A stretch of 64,000 bases of DNA from Codonopsis lanceolata. Taxonomy: Eukaryota; Streptophyta; Magnoliopsida; Asterales; Campanulaceae. The translations under genes and the position numbers were made by a program. This document shows, one piece after another, positions 35,282-48,769 of this stretch. The notes under the pieces were generated by a model. It was not told where the DNA came from, ran no database searches, and saw only the letters and a program-made list of their open reading frames with translations. Each line of letters opens with the position of its first letter. Position 1 is the stretch's first letter. The DNA lies in the NCBI GenBank assembly GCA_013146195.2, contig CM028383.1, forward strand, positions 21,385,492-21,449,491. Direction: 5' to 3'.

Positions 35282-35356
<75 letters not shown>
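35282..35356. repeat. (TAA)n microsatellite
   Basis: About 25 uninterrupted trinucleotide units, ending at the left edge of LARD B. Poly-Tyr open frames across it are artefacts. Confidence 0.95.
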
Positions 35357-35359
<3 letters not shown>

Positions 35360-35797
35360 TGATGATGCAAAAATATCATCGTATCGGGGGTGTCGAAAGT
35401 CGTTGTCGTACGCGAATCATCCGTTGACTGGATCGGTCGTACAATCCTCGTCTGAATGGAATATCTGACTATTTGTAAGTCTGCAAAATGAATCCACCAT
35501 GAGCCGGCGGAGAGGATCCCCGCCAAAAACCCTCTGGCGTGTTTATCAATCCAGTGTATAAAACAGGAGGGCGCGTAGCCCCTGTGTGTGGAGTGAAAAT
35601 TGTAGAAGAGAGAACCCATGTACTATGAGCAAGTAGGATTTATTTATACCAAAGGAGTTTGGGTTGGTTTGTCACGCATGGGCACGGACTGAAGCGTCCA
35701 ATAGTAATGTATAGCATAGTGGGCCGGTGTAGTAGATAGCCCCTTGCCTAAGCGAGGTCCAAATGCCTTTTTAGGCAGATTAAATATATGCACTTCA
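35357..35797 (-). repeat. LTR of LARD B
   Basis: 441 bp with TG...CA ends and a TATA motif GGTATAAATAAAT (complement at 35641-35652). A solo relative sits at 61412-61774. Confidence 0.8.
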
Positions 35798-36093
35798 GTA
35801 GCCCTCTACTTCTTATTCCTTCGGATTTATCTCAAGGGTAAGGAGTATAATTTTCTAACAAGCAGGACATCTACTCAACCGTGAGATGCTCGAGCGAGAA
35901 GGTAATCTACTCAACCGCGAGATATGCTCGAGCAGGAGAAAAAATAAAGCTCGACCGCGAGATGATCGAGCGAGAGGGTAATCTGCTAAACCGCGAGATA
36001 CTTGCGCGGGAGGATAATACAAACCTCAAATGCGAGATGCTTTAGTGGAAGGATAATCTACTCAACCGCGAGACGCTCGAGCGGGAGGATAAT

Positions 36094-36306
36094 CTACCTT
36101 AACGTAGTGAGGGTCTTCAAGAAGGCCAGCAACCTCAACATGGTAAGGGCCTTCAAGAAATCTAATAACCTCACCGTGATGAGGGTTTTCGAGAAATCTA
36201 GCAGCCTCACCATGGTAAGGGTCTTTGAGAAATCCAATAACCTCAATGTGGTGAGGGTCGTAAAGAAATCCAGCAGCCTCACTGTGGTGAGGGTCTTCAA
36301 GAACTA
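36094..36306. repeat. About 42-bp tandem repeat in LARD B
   Basis: Five units of the type aacctcaccatggtaagggt, cttcaagaaatctagcag. The 101-codon frame over it is repetitive and not a gene. Confidence 0.85.
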
Positions 36307-36679
36307 AGATGCTCTAGGAAGAAGCTCAATTGTGGGATGCCCAAACGGGGAGCGCAAGCTCATGAAGGCAATTTAAAGCTCAACCGCCAATATACTCGAG
36401 GGAGAGCGTAAGCGCAGGAAGAATCATAATCTACTCAAGCGGGAGGATAATATAGAGCTCAACCGCAAGTAAACTCGAGCAGGGAGCATAAGCGCAGGTA
36501 GGCGCGGTGTACTACTCAATCGCGAGTAACACTCGAGCGGGAGGACAATATAAAGCTCAACCGTGAGTAAACTCGAGTGGAGAGGGTAAGCGCAAGAAGG
36601 CGCATAATCTACTCGACCACGAATAAACTCGAATGTGAGGATAGTATAGAGCTCAACCGCGAGTAAACTCGAGCGGGGA

Positions 36680-38184
36680 TGTAAATCCAATTGGCAACGA
36701 AATAAGGCTAGAGGGGGTGAATAGTCTTTTAAAAACTTTGAGGGTTGTTTTGAAAACCTTTAAAAGATGCAATGGAAAATATAAGATTTTCAGCAGCCGA
36801 TGTAAAATCAGCAGGTAGCATGCTGAATGTAAAACAGTTTGGGTAGCAGCTGCTGAATGTAAAACAATTTGATTTGGTTTTCTTTTGATCATTTAAGTAT
36901 AGGGACTGAATTGGCGTACAATATATAAGATCAACTATGTAAATAATTCAGGAATGTAACTATTAAACACTAAAGTAGATAGAAGTTGCTTAAATGTATG
37001 AACAGTAAAAACAGTAAATAGCATAACACAGTATTTGGAGTGGTTCACAGTGTTAAAACTGCTACGTCCGCTACCAAGATGGTCAAACTTAGATTTTGAA
37101 GTGCACTAAATATATTGAAGTTTTAAGCGATCATTAACGGATCTGTGTACAACAAAAACCAATGTTTAAGGAGAATGATTGAGGAACAATCATACTCGTG
37201 CAACAATCACGTATTCTTTTAAGATAAGGAAAAAGTATGAAAGAATACAATGATTGTCTAAACAAATACTAGAAAGGAATAAGAAGTGAAAGAGTATCTA
37301 GAAATTATTTGAGGACTGGAACACATCAAAGAAAGAATTGCTTGAAAAGATATGTTGAGTGTTCAGTCCTGGGTTAAAATATATCAAAGAAGGAATATTA
37401 TGTAACTAATGAATGATAGTTTCAACCACTTTGACAATTGGAACATTTTAGAAAGATTTGCTTGAAGGGATATGAGAAAGGTTTCGGTCCAGTTCTTTTT
37501 TTCCTTCAATCCTTGCATCAACGTCTTTAAATAGAAGTCTTGAGTTTTGAGCTGTTGGAAAACAATGTTGAATTTTGAATCTCATTAAAGAAATGATGAT
37601 CAAATCTTTTCAATTGAATGCACCGAGATTTTTGAAGAGGTTGAAAAACAGAAGATATCACCTAATATAAGAATATACATTCGTAAAGAGAGTGATTAAA
37701 TATCTTCTTGCATAAAATCAAAAGAGTAGATATTTCTAGCATGATATATTAAAGAGGGTGGTTGGCTAGTTGATATATTAAATTGTATAGCATTTATAGT
37801 GATGATAAAAAGTCTTCATTTAAGTGACACGTATTATGTCACTTTTTCCACTTTTACTATAAAGTGAAAGTGCGACATCGATTCTGTAAGCATCAACGGC
37901 TTGCCACGCTACTGATAATTTCAAGGTAGCTACGGTATCTTCACCGCTACTGGTACCTTCAACATTCTGATGATATCGACTTTACTTCCAACTTTCGACT
38001 TCTGTTTTCAAGCTTTTTAACTGTTCAAATAAAATTGTCTCCTAGTGTGTAGCATGTAGTCTACTAACAAATAAGTTTATAAGAAAACTATTAAGACTTA
38101 AGTAATTGGTACAAGAAAATCCATTATAAAAGGGAGTATACACAAAAAGGTTTTAAATAATTAATCATGTTAATATTCCCAACA
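36680..38184. mobile_element. Nested solo LTR, about 1.5 kb
   Basis: It interrupts an array monomer: gagcgggga on the left and ggagaataagcgc on the right rejoin the array consensus. It begins TGTAAATCC and ends CCCAACA, with flanks gggga (36675-36679) and gagga (38185-38189), a 5-bp duplication with one difference. The internal phrase ggctagagggggtgaatagt is common at the start of plant LTR retrotransposon repeats. No internal domain accompanies it. Confidence 0.65.
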
Positions 38185-41100
38185 GAGGAGAATAAGCGCA
38201 GGTAGACGTGGTGTACTACTCAACCACGAGTAACACTCAAGCGGGAGGACAATATAAAGCTCAACCGCGAGTAAACTCGAGCGGAGAGCATAAGCGCATA
38301 AAGGCACATAATCTACTCGACCGCGAGTAAACTCGAGCAGGAGGATAATATAGAGCTCAATCGCGAGTAAACTCGATCAGGGAGCATAAGCGCATGTAGG
38401 TGCGGTGTAAAACTCAACTGTGTGTAAGACTTGAGCGGGTGGACAATATAAAGCTCTACCACAAGTAAACTCGAGTAGGGAGCGTAAGCGCGTGAAGACG
38501 CATAATCTACTCGACCGCGAGTAAACTCGAGTGGGAGGATAATATCGAGCTTAACCGCGAGTAAACTTGAGCAGGGAGTATAAGCGCATGTAGGCACGAT
38601 GTGCTACTCAACAGTGAGTAACACTCGATCGGGAAAACAATATAAAGCTCAGCCGTGAGTAAACTCAAGCAGGGAGCGTAAGCACGGGAAGGCGCATAAT
38701 TTACTCGACCGCGATTAAACTCCAATAGGAGAATAATATAGAGCTCTACCGCAAGTAAACTCGAGCGGGGAGTATAACTGCAGGTAGGCGCGATGTACTA
38801 CTCAACCGCGAGTAAACTCAATCAGGGAGCATAAGCGCGGGAAGGCGCAAAATCTACTCGATCGCCAGTAAACTCGAACGGGAGGATAATATAAAGCTCA
38901 ACCGAAAGTAAACTTAAGCGGGGAGCATAAGCACATGTAGGCGCAATGTACTACTCAACCGCAAGTAACACTCAAGTGGGAGGACAATATAAAGCTCAAC
39001 CACGAGTAAGCTGAAGCGGGGAGCGTAAACACGTGAATGAGCATAGTCTACTCGACTGCAAGTAAATTCGAGCAGGGAGCATGAGTGCATGTAGGCGTGG
39101 TGTACTACCCAACCGTGAGTAACACTCGAGCGAGAGAACAATATAAAGCTCAGCCGTGAGTAAACTCGAGCGAGGAGCGTAAGCACGGGAAGACATATAA
39201 TTTATTCGGGCATGGCCCTACTCTTAGTGACGACCGACAAGTCGTGCATGACTTTGTCCGATGTTTGTACAGCAAAGCTGCTAGCAGTATATCACCTAGG
39301 TATCGATGATCGCGGGCAAGGCCCGCTTACTCGGCGAGCAAGCCTCGGTCGTCGCATGAAAGTGCTTAAGGCCATCCGAATGGTTGTAAGGATATCATTT
39401 CTTTTTACGGCTTGTAAGAGTAAACTCGAGTGAGAGGATAATATAGAGCTCTATCGCAAGTAAACTCGAGTGGGGAGCATAAGCGCAGGTAGGCACGGTG
39501 CACTACTCAACCGCGAGTAACACTCGAACGGGAGGACAATATAAAGCTTTGTTGCGAGTAAACTTGAGCGTGGAGCATAAGCGCGGGAAGGCATGATGTA
39601 CTACTCAACCACAAGTAACACTCGAGCGAAAGGACAATATAAAGCTCAGCCGCAAGTGAACTCGGGCATGCAGCGTAGTTAACCAAAAAAATCTTTTAAT
39701 GTTCTTAATTGGTATTTACCAAGGCTTATCGGGCATGGCCCCCACTCCTCTATTTAGCAGACATACAGGTAATTGCATAGCGGGCATGGCCCAGCTTCCT
39801 TGAGGACTAGCTAACTAGGCATGGCCCTGTTCGGAGGCTACCTATCGGCTCCATTAACCGTATATTACCCAGGTGTTAATAACATACTAACACGAGACTT
39901 GTTACCCGTATATTAGTAGTTATTTTGTGGGCATGGCCCCTACTGTCTCGCAGACATCTAAGTAATTGCCAAACAGGCATGGCTCGGCTTCTTTGGCAAT
40001 GAGTTAACTATGCATGGCCCTATCCCGAGGCTTTCTGTCGGTTTTGTTAACCATATATTACCTAGGCATTAATAAAATATTAACATGAGAGATGTTGCCT
40101 GTATGTTAGTAGCTATCTCGTGCAACAATCAGTATTCTTTTAAGATAAGGAAAAAGTAGGGAATAATACAATGATTGTCTAAACAAATACTAGAAAGGAA
40201 TAAGAAGTGAAAGAGTATCTAGAAATTGTTTGAGGACTGGAACACATCAAAGAAAAAAGTGCTTGAAAAGATATGTTGAGTGTCCAGTCCTGGGTTAAAG
40301 TATATCAAAGAAGGAATATTATGTAACTAATGAATGATAGTTTCAACCACTTTGACAATTGGAACATTTCAGAAAGATTTGCTTGAAGGGATATAAGAAA
40401 TGTTTCAGTCCAGTTCTTTTTTTCCTTCAATCCTTGCATCAGCGTCTTTAAATAGAAGTCTTGAGTTTGGAGCTATTGGAAAACAATGTTGAATTTTGAA
40501 TCTCATTAAAGAAATGATGATCAAATCTTTTCAATTGAATGCACCGAGATTTTTGAAGAGGTTGAAAAACAGAAGATATCACATAATATAAGAATATACA
40601 TTCGTAAAAGAAAGTGGTTAAATATCTTCTTGCATAAAATCAAAAGAGTAGATATTTCTAGCATGATATATTAAAAGAAGGTGGTTGGTTAGTTGATATA
40701 TTAAATTGTATAGCATTTATAGTGATGACAAAAAGTCTTCATTTAAGTGACACGTATTATGTCACTTTTTCCACTTTTACTATAAAGTGAAAGTGCTGAC
40801 ATCGATTACAAAGCATCGGCAGCTTGCCACGCCTAAGATATCTTCAAGCTACCTTTCACGGTGATATCGTTTCAACTTCCAACTTTCAGCTTCCTGTTTT
40901 CAAGCTTTTTAACTGTTCAAATAAAATTATCTCCTAGTGTGTAGCACGTAGTCTACTAACAAATAAGTTTATAGGAAAACTATTAAGACTTAAGTAATGG
41001 GTACAAGAAAATCCATTATAAAAGGGAGTATACAAAAAATGGTTTTAAATAATTAATCATGTTAATATTTCCAACATGGGAGAATAAGCGCAGGTAGACG

Positions 41101-43016
41101 CGGTGTACTACTCAACCACGAGTAACACTCGAGCGGGAGGACAATATAAAGCTCAAACGCGAGTAAACTCGAGCGGAGAGCATGAGCGCATAAAGGCACA
41201 TAATCTACTCGACCGCGAGTAAACTCGAGCAGGAGGATAATATAGAGCTCAATCGCGAGTAAACTCGAGCGGGGAGCATAAGCGCATGTAGGTGCGGTGT
41301 ACAACTCAACTGTGTGTAAGACTTGAGCGGGTGGACAATATAAAGCTCTACCATGAGTAAACTCGAGTAGGGAGCGTAAGCGCGTGAAGACGCATAATCT
41401 ACTCGACTGCGAGTAAACTCGAGTGGGAGGATAATATCGAGCTTAACCGCGAGTAAACTTAAGCGGGGAGTATAAGCGTATGTAGGCATGATGTGCTACT
41501 CAACAGTGAGTAACACTCGATCGGGAAAACAATATAAAGCTCAGCCGTGAGTCAACTCAAGCGGAGAGCGTAAGCGCGGGAAGGCGCATAATCTACTCAA
41601 CCGCGATTAAACTACAGTGGGAGAATAATATAGAGCTCTACCGCAAGTAAACTCGAGCGGGGAGTATAACTGCAGGTAGGCGTGATGTACTACTCAACCG
41701 CGAGTAAACACTCAGCTGCGAGTAAACTTAATCAGGGAGCATAAGCGCGGGAGGCGTAAAATCTACTCGATCGCCAGTAAACTCGAACGAGAGGATAATA
41801 TAAAGCTCAATCGAAAGTAAACTTAAGCGGGGATCATAAGCACAAGTAGGCGCAGTGTATTACTCAACCGTAAGTAACACTCAAGTGCGAGGACAATATA
41901 AAACTCAACCACGAGTAAGCTGAAGCGGGGAGCGTAAACACATGAATGAACATAGTTTACTCGACCGCAAGTAAATTCGAGCAGGGAGCATGGGTGCATG
42001 TAGGCGTGGTGTACTACTCAATCGTGAGTAACACTCGAGCGAGAGAACAATATAAAGCTCAGCCGTGAATAAACTCGAGCGAGGAGCGTAAGCACGAGAA
42101 GACATATAATCTATTCGGGCATGGCCCTACTCTTAGTGACGACCGGCAAGTCGTGCATGACTTTGTCCGATGTTTGTACAGAAAAGCTGCTGGTAGTATA
42201 TCACCTAGGTATCGATGATTGCTGGCCGGGCAAGGCCCAGCTTATTCAGCCGACGAGCAAGGCTGTCAGTCAGTCGCATGAAAGTGCTTAAGGCCATCCG
42301 AATGGTTGTAAGGATATCATTTCTTTTTACGGGTTGTAAGAGTAAACTCGGGTGAGAGGATAATATAGAGCTCTATCGCAAGTAAACTCGAGTGGGGAGC
42401 ATAAACGCAGGTAGGCACAGTGCACTACTCAACCGCAAGTAACACTCGAACGGGAGGACAATATAAAGCTTTGTCGCGAGTAAACTTGAGCGTGGAGCGT
42501 AAGCGCGGGAAGGCACGATGTACTACGCAACCGTAAGTAACACTCGAGCGAGAGGACAATATAAAGCTCAGCCGCAAGTAAACTCGAGCATGCAGCGTAG
42601 TTAACCAAAAAAATCTTTTAATGTGCTTAATTGGTATTTACCAAGGCTTATCGGGCATGGTCCCCATTTTTATTTAGCGCACATAGCATGGCAGGTAGGA
42701 TTGCTAGCTAACTAGGCATGGCCCTGTCCGGAGGCTACCTATCGGCTCCATTAACCATATATTACCTAGGTGTTAATAGCATACTAACACGAGACTTGTT
42801 CCCCGTATATTAGTAGTTATTTTGTGGGCATGGCCCCTACTGTCTCGCAGACATCTAAGTAATTGCCAAGCAGGCATGGCTCAGCTTCTTTGGCAATGAG
42901 TTAACTATGCATGGCCCTGTCTAGAGGCTTTCTGTCGGTTTTGTTAACCATATATTACCTAGGTATTAATAACATATTAACACGAGAGCTGTTGCCTGTA
43001 TGTTAGTAGCTATCTT
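37195..43016. repeat. Tandem segmental duplication, about 2.9 kb, within LARD B
   Basis: Copy 1 (37195-40116) and copy 2 (40117-about 43016) both begin ctcgtgcaacaatca, run through the 3' two-thirds of the nested solo LTR (copy 2 end at 41076), the array and the gggcatggccc blocks, and end at gtagctatct. The offset is 2922 bp. The junction joins array sequence to the middle of the solo LTR, so the duplication arose after the solo LTR inserted, probably by unequal exchange. Confidence 0.9.
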
Positions 43017-43326
43017 GTGGGCGTGGCCCCAACTGTCTTACATGCTTAGTACTCTTAGCGGCGACCGACAAGCCGGGCATGGCCTTGTCCGATGTTTGTA
43101 CACCGAAGCTGCTGCTAGTATATCACCTAGGCATCGATGACTGCTGGTTGAGCATGGCCTAGCTTACTCGACCGACGAGCAAGGTTGCCAGTCAGTCGCA
43201 TGAAAATGTTTAAGGTCGTCTGAATGGTTGTAAGGGTATCCTTTCTTTTTGCGGGCAGACCCCCTACTTCTCGACTATAAGTGTTTACCTTGAGGTCGGC
43301 ACATTAAATATATGCATTTCAAATAA

Positions 43327-44160
43327 TAATAAATCCTGGCAAGTTGAGGGTTAAGCATTAGAGTATCTGTGGTGGAATCATGATTTAAATCCAATTACTT
43401 TTGCATGATTTAATATAATAAAAAGAAATTCTACGATTGAAGTGCCAAAAATGAAACCATCGAACATTATTTGTGTCGAGTGGGAAATTAAAGTTGCTCG
43501 AGAAAGACCGGTAAGCATATATCCAAAACGTACTTAATATGCGGGGAACACCGACGTTACTATTGTTGATCGCGAGTTTATAGATTTTGCATCATGCTCA
43601 ACATGGAGTATCCAATCACTTCGACTAGCATTGTGGCGCTAGAATAGATGCCCCGACCTCTAGCTCGGAAATGATTCCGACCTATGCTCGGGTTACCACA
43701 ATCTTATCCAAAAAACCCCCCCCACTCTCATATTTCATTCCTACAGTCTTAAACACCTTCTTGAATAATAATTAAGGCACGCATCAAGTCTGGCAATTGG
43801 GGTGAGTTACAATGGGTAACGGGTCGAAATCTGTTAGAACCCGAATACCCAATGGATCAAAATGAGTCGGGTTGAATCATCTCGGGTTATAACGGGTCAC
43901 GTGATACAATGGGTCGACCCGTATTTACTCAAATTTCCCCAAAATTTCATACATTTATAGAGTACAAAACTATCGGGTCAAATGTGGTAACGAGTTTGAC
44001 CATCTTAACCCGACCTGTTAATATTTTCATATTGAAACAGTTTGCCCGTTTCGATAAAAAAAATATTAACGAGCTGGGTCAAATAATTTTTAGGTCAGGT
44101 GGGTTAATGAGTTTCATATTGTAATTAGCAAGCCTAATACGCACTAATCCATTTACTTAC
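43327..44160. repeat. Spacer with a GGGTCGACCCG-rich repeat
   Basis: 43795-44110 is dense in cgggt and acccg words in both orientations (for example tgggtcgacccgtatttact and aacgggtcacgtgatac), as in internally palindromic plant repeats. No ends are defined and no gene is recognised. Confidence 0.45.
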
Positions 44161-45510
<1,350 letters not shown>

Positions 45511-47191
45511 AGAGATTGAGAGAGAGATTGCCGCCTTGTTTTCAATTTACATTGAAAAACACCGATTCTGATTATCATGCCAGCGTGTACACTATATTTG
45601 TGAATTGTGAAATAATGTAAAGTTTAAACTCAAAACTACAACATCATATTCATGGACATATATATCTGGAAAAGCATTAAATAATCAATTATTTTCCCAC
45701 TAGACGGTCTCAATTATGTTGACAAGTATTGTACAAGAGTTCAAACAAAGATTGGTCAAGAAAATACTCCCATTAATGTTGACTCACAGGTATTCTACTT
45801 CTACATAGTCAAAATAAATCATCTTTGTTAGGGCTTCCTTTTCTGTACCAAACTAAATTGAATTTGTTAATGTTTGGTCTTATCAACATAATTAATTAAT
45901 TCAAACTTTAAATTCCCAAAACATAAAACTAAGATGATTAGCCATCCAATCGCTCTCCGCCACGTGACTTGCATGCTCTCTTTCCAACTTGCACAAATTT
46001 GGAATCATATGTGAAGCAGCCACTCTCAACTTTCTAATAACGGCATCTACTACGATTATAAACCTATCAAAAAATTTATTTTTTATTATACATAAATTTA
46101 TAAAAAAATTATAATATAGATTTATAACTAAATATTTTATTTTTTTCTTAATATAAATTTATTCATTTTTCAACCAAAAAAGAAATAAATAAAAACAATA
46201 TCTGATCACCATCTATTAACCGATCTAAAATCCTAAGCATTTCCTAAACTTAAAACATTTTACTCCATCATATAAACCTTTTCAGTAAAACTTTATCCCA
46301 TTCTATAAACCTTCCATTGGAGGTGCTGCCTTTGGTTGGATCTTGTATGTGTTATCATCATTTCGACATTTTTTCAGTTGATCATTAAAAAAAAAAAAAT
46401 CATTGCAATTCCATCATTTTCCTCCCCAAATACAGACTTGCCACGTAATTATCTAGTGGACCCTACTAATAAAATCCCTTCCCATTCGATAGGTGACATT
46501 GATGCTGCACAAAACCTCACTCCGAGTTGGATCCCGTTACCACTTTTCAATAAATACAAAAATTAAGGTAAAACGATTTTGTACATAATTTTTGTAAGAT
46601 ATATATTTTTTATTAAATTTATCATGTTTTGATAGATTAAATTATGAGAATATGAATTATTTTTAGATCCGTAAGATCGTCTTATTAAAATATATTCTTA
46701 CACAAGATTCTAAAAATGGTTAGGCGGCTACTAGGCGGCTGACTAATGCATAAAAGACTAGTCGGGACGTAATCGGGACCTAGACGGAGTCTAGAATTAA
46801 TGTATAATTACCATTTTTTTTTATAATTTACATTAAAAATCAAACGTATTAACTACAAATTTATTATTTTTTTGTTTGTCATTTTATCTAACACTTGTTT
46901 ATATTTGTAAAATGAATAAAAATATACACACGTACCATTAATCTCAATTCTCAACAACCCCAAAGCAATAAACCAGCCAAGTTTAGAACTAAAAAAATAT
47001 ATATATATTACTCCACCTACTCTGCTAACCCTCCATAATCTCTGCTTTGTTCATCTTGTTTTTCTACTTATTTATTCTATCTAAAGCTTTTTTCATTTTT
47101 TCTTCGCTCTCTCTCTCCAAATATGCAAGCGACTATCCTCATTTTTTTCATCCTCCAATTTTTTCCCCTAAATCTAACCCTTTAATCTATC
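45511..47191. other. AT-rich spacer
   Basis: No gene recognised. A patch near 46715-46800 with taggcggctactaggcggct and another near 47550-47600 (ttaggcgggaagttttaaaa) resemble the ends of an older, undefined repeat into which the SINE at 47192 inserted. Confidence 0.4.
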
Positions 47192-47315
47192 CCCCCCCCT
47201 CTTGCCCCTAAGGGGGTGGCCCAGTGGTAGACATGGGGTTTCACAATGTGTGAGATCTCAAGTTCGATCCCTTCCCATGCCCCCCTTAGGAGAAAAAAAA
47301 AAGTAAAAAAAAAAA
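47192..47315 (+). mobile_element. Short tRNA-derived SINE
   Basis: An A box (tggcccagtgg, 47217-47227) and a B box (agttcgatcc, 47261-47270) are spaced as in a tRNA gene, followed by a short body and an A-rich tail (47292-47315). The flanks aatctatc (47184-47191 and 47316-47323) are a perfect 8-bp target duplication. It does not fold as a complete tRNA (no paired acceptor arm), so it is a retroposon made by LINE machinery, not a tRNA gene. Confidence 0.8.
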
Positions 47316-47945
47316 AATCTATCTCCTCTTTCATCCCACCGAATATCCACAAAATCAAACCCCTTTTCTTTCTACCTCCCTCTCTGCCTCACCATTACCA
47401 TTCCTCCTCCCTTTTCCAGTTAGCCAACTTCATTCTCCGGTCACCGCATGCCACAAAATTAAAACTACAAAAATAAATTAAGATTGGTGAGGTTTGGCGT
47501 AGGTGCTGACTTGATCAATTAGACGGTCACTAAGAAAGTTGCGACGATAGAGAGAGGTCTAGACAGAAGTTAGGCGGGAAGTTTTAAAACACTGCTCTTA
47601 CATATATATAATACAAATATTATATCAAATTAATTAATTTTTTAAATCTGTATACCCAGTTAAATATAATAATTATTTAGAAGCGAAGTAGAATATAAAG
47701 GAGTATAATTTTCGGCTTCGTGTTAAAGATTAAAGCCCGGTAGAAAAAAAATTCATCACGTTCTTAAGAGCCTAGATTGCTCTTGGTAAATAAATTTTTT
47801 CCAGCTAATTTTAATTCAAAATCAATTAACTAATAAAATGAGGTGACAGTGGCTCACAGTACATCGAAGTACTGCAAAAAACTCATAACAGACGTTTCGG
47901 ATCCGTTAAAGTCACAGTCTGTGATGTTTTGCATCGTAATTGTAC

Positions 47946-47953
47946 TATATATA
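47946..47953 (+). promoter_or_regulatory. TATA box of the BRH1-like gene
   Basis: TATATATA, followed about 30 bp later by the likely start of a pyrimidine-rich leader (tctcttcacagtctccctc, about 47988). It is 155 bp upstream of the ATG. Confidence 0.65.
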
Positions 47954-48100
47954 GGTACAATCCTCTAGGCAGAACCCAAAGCTTAATTCTCTTCACAGTC
48001 TCCCTCACTCCCTCCTTAAAAAAATAAAAATAAAAATACACCCTCTCTCTCCCGCACACACTGAAATCACACAGACCTCTTTCTCTCTCTCTAAAATCTT

Positions 48101-48613
48101 ATGGGTTTTCCAGTGGGTTACACAGAAGTTTTCCTACCAAAACTCTTCATACACGTACTTTCCGTTTTAGGTTTCATCCGGACCTTCATTTTCTCCCTCT
48201 TCCGCTTCCTGGGTCTCTCCGATTTCCTTGAACCTGACCCGCAATTCTACCACAATCCAACCAGAATGTCCGAGAACCCGCCACTATCCGCCGTCCTAAC
48301 CCGGGAATTCCTCCCCGTGGTGAAATTCAAAGACCTCCCCGTACTCACTGGTGCCGAAGACCCGCCGGAGAGCTGTGCGGTTTGCCTGTACGAGTTTGAG
48401 AATGAGGAGGAGATCAGGTGTTTGTCGAATTGTAAGCACATTTTCCACCGAGGATGTCTGGACCGTTGGATGGATCATGATCAGAGTACTTGCCCCCTTT
48501 GTAGGACCCCTTTTGTGCCTCGAGATCTGCAAGATGAGTTTAATAAACGGCTGTGGGCTGCTTCTGGGATTACAGATTTTTACGGCGAGTACAACCCAGT
48601 TCCGGGATTATAA
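48101..48613 (+). CDS. BRH1: BRH1-like RING-H2 E3 ubiquitin ligase
   Basis: A 170-residue protein from one exon. It begins MGFPVGYTEVFLPKLF, as in Arabidopsis BRH1 (brassinosteroid-responsive RING-H2). Residues 12-38 form a hydrophobic helix, a probable membrane anchor. The RING-H2 domain spans 92-134: C92-x2-C95-x15-C111-x-H113-x2-H116-x2-C119-x11-C131-x2-C134, with all eight zinc ligands present and the E2-contact Trp at 123 (DRWMD) and Pro at 132. The family passes ubiquitin from an E2 to unknown substrates; in Arabidopsis BRH1 transcript falls with brassinosteroid and responds to pathogen elicitor. Length matches the family. The start is the first ATG after a CT-rich leader; the frame upstream has no earlier ATG in the leader. 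It is the only intact gene seen in the window. No hormone element was confirmed in the promoter. Confidence 0.95.
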   Translation: MGFPVGYTEVFLPKLFIHVLSVLGFIRTFIFSLFRFLGLSDFLEPDPQFYHNPTRMSENPPLSAVLTREFLPVVKFKDLPVLTGAEDPPESCAVCLYEFENEEEIRCLSNCKHIFHRGCLDRWMDHDQSTCPLCRTPFVPRDLQDEFNKRLWAASGITDFYGEYNPVPGL

Positions 48614-48730
48614 TTTAACTTCTTGAGGGTTAAGTGATTTTTTTAATATTTTTTTTCCCCTCTTTTATATTTGGGTATAATATATTTTAATTTCTTAGGA
48701 GCTAGAAATTGTATATATCTCCAAAAAGAA

Positions 48731-48736
48731 AATAAA
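48731..48736 (+). terminator. Probable polyadenylation signal of the BRH1-like gene
   Basis: AATAAA about 120 bp after the stop codon, in a T-rich 3' region with further ATAT repeats. Plant signals are loose, so the cleavage site is not predicted. Confidence 0.45.
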
Positions 48737-48769
48737 TATATCTTTCTTCAATCTTTATTTTTAAGCAAA

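Larger units (their letters stand above)
36310..43290. repeat. Array of about 97-bp monomers (two alternating types) in LARD B
   Basis: Monomers share ctcaaccgcgagtaaactcg and agcggggagcataagcgc. Two types alternate: A continues aggtaggcgcggtgtactac and has gaggacaatataaagctc; B continues gaaggcgcataatctactcg and has gaggataatatagagctc, giving a dimer of about 195 bp. Successive starts at 38192, 38288, 38386, 38483, 38579 and 38674 show the period. Each monomer contains hyphenated palindromes around ctcg/cgag. Stretches rich in gggcatggccc interrupt the array at 39200-39290, 39680-40110, 42110-42310 and 42600-43250. All open frames across it are repeat artefacts. Confidence 0.88.
35357..43321 (-). 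mobile_element. LARD B: coding-free LTR element filled with a tandem array
   Basis: On the minus strand the left LTR (35357-35797) starts TGAAGTGCATATATTTAATC and ends in CATCATCATCA. Directly inside it (35798-35825) is the complement of a polypurine tract almost identical to that of LARD A (gaaggaataagaagtagagg). At the right end only about 24 bp of an LTR start survives (TGAAATGCATATATTTAA, 43298-43321), so the 5' LTR is largely deleted. The flanks aataa (35352-35356 and 43322-43326) match, but the left side is an AAT repeat, so this is weak support. The interior has no gag or pol; it is a tandem array with a nested solo LTR and a 2.9-kb duplication. Confidence 0.72.

Noticed and set aside
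35221..35619. Open frame with a poly-Tyr run
   Set aside because: The run is a translated (TAA)n/(ATA)n microsatellite joined to LTR sequence.
36002..42105. Repetitive open frames of 66-101 codons in LARD B
   Set aside because: They occur because monomer length and frame happen to stay open; peptides repeat with the DNA and vary as neutral sequence.
38192..43000. CRISPR-like array
   Set aside because: Repeats are about 97 bp and contiguous without unique spacers, in a plant nuclear context inside a retroelement.
47208..47290. Functional tRNA gene
   Set aside because: A and B boxes are present, but acceptor-stem pairing is absent and the poly(A) tail and target duplication show a SINE.
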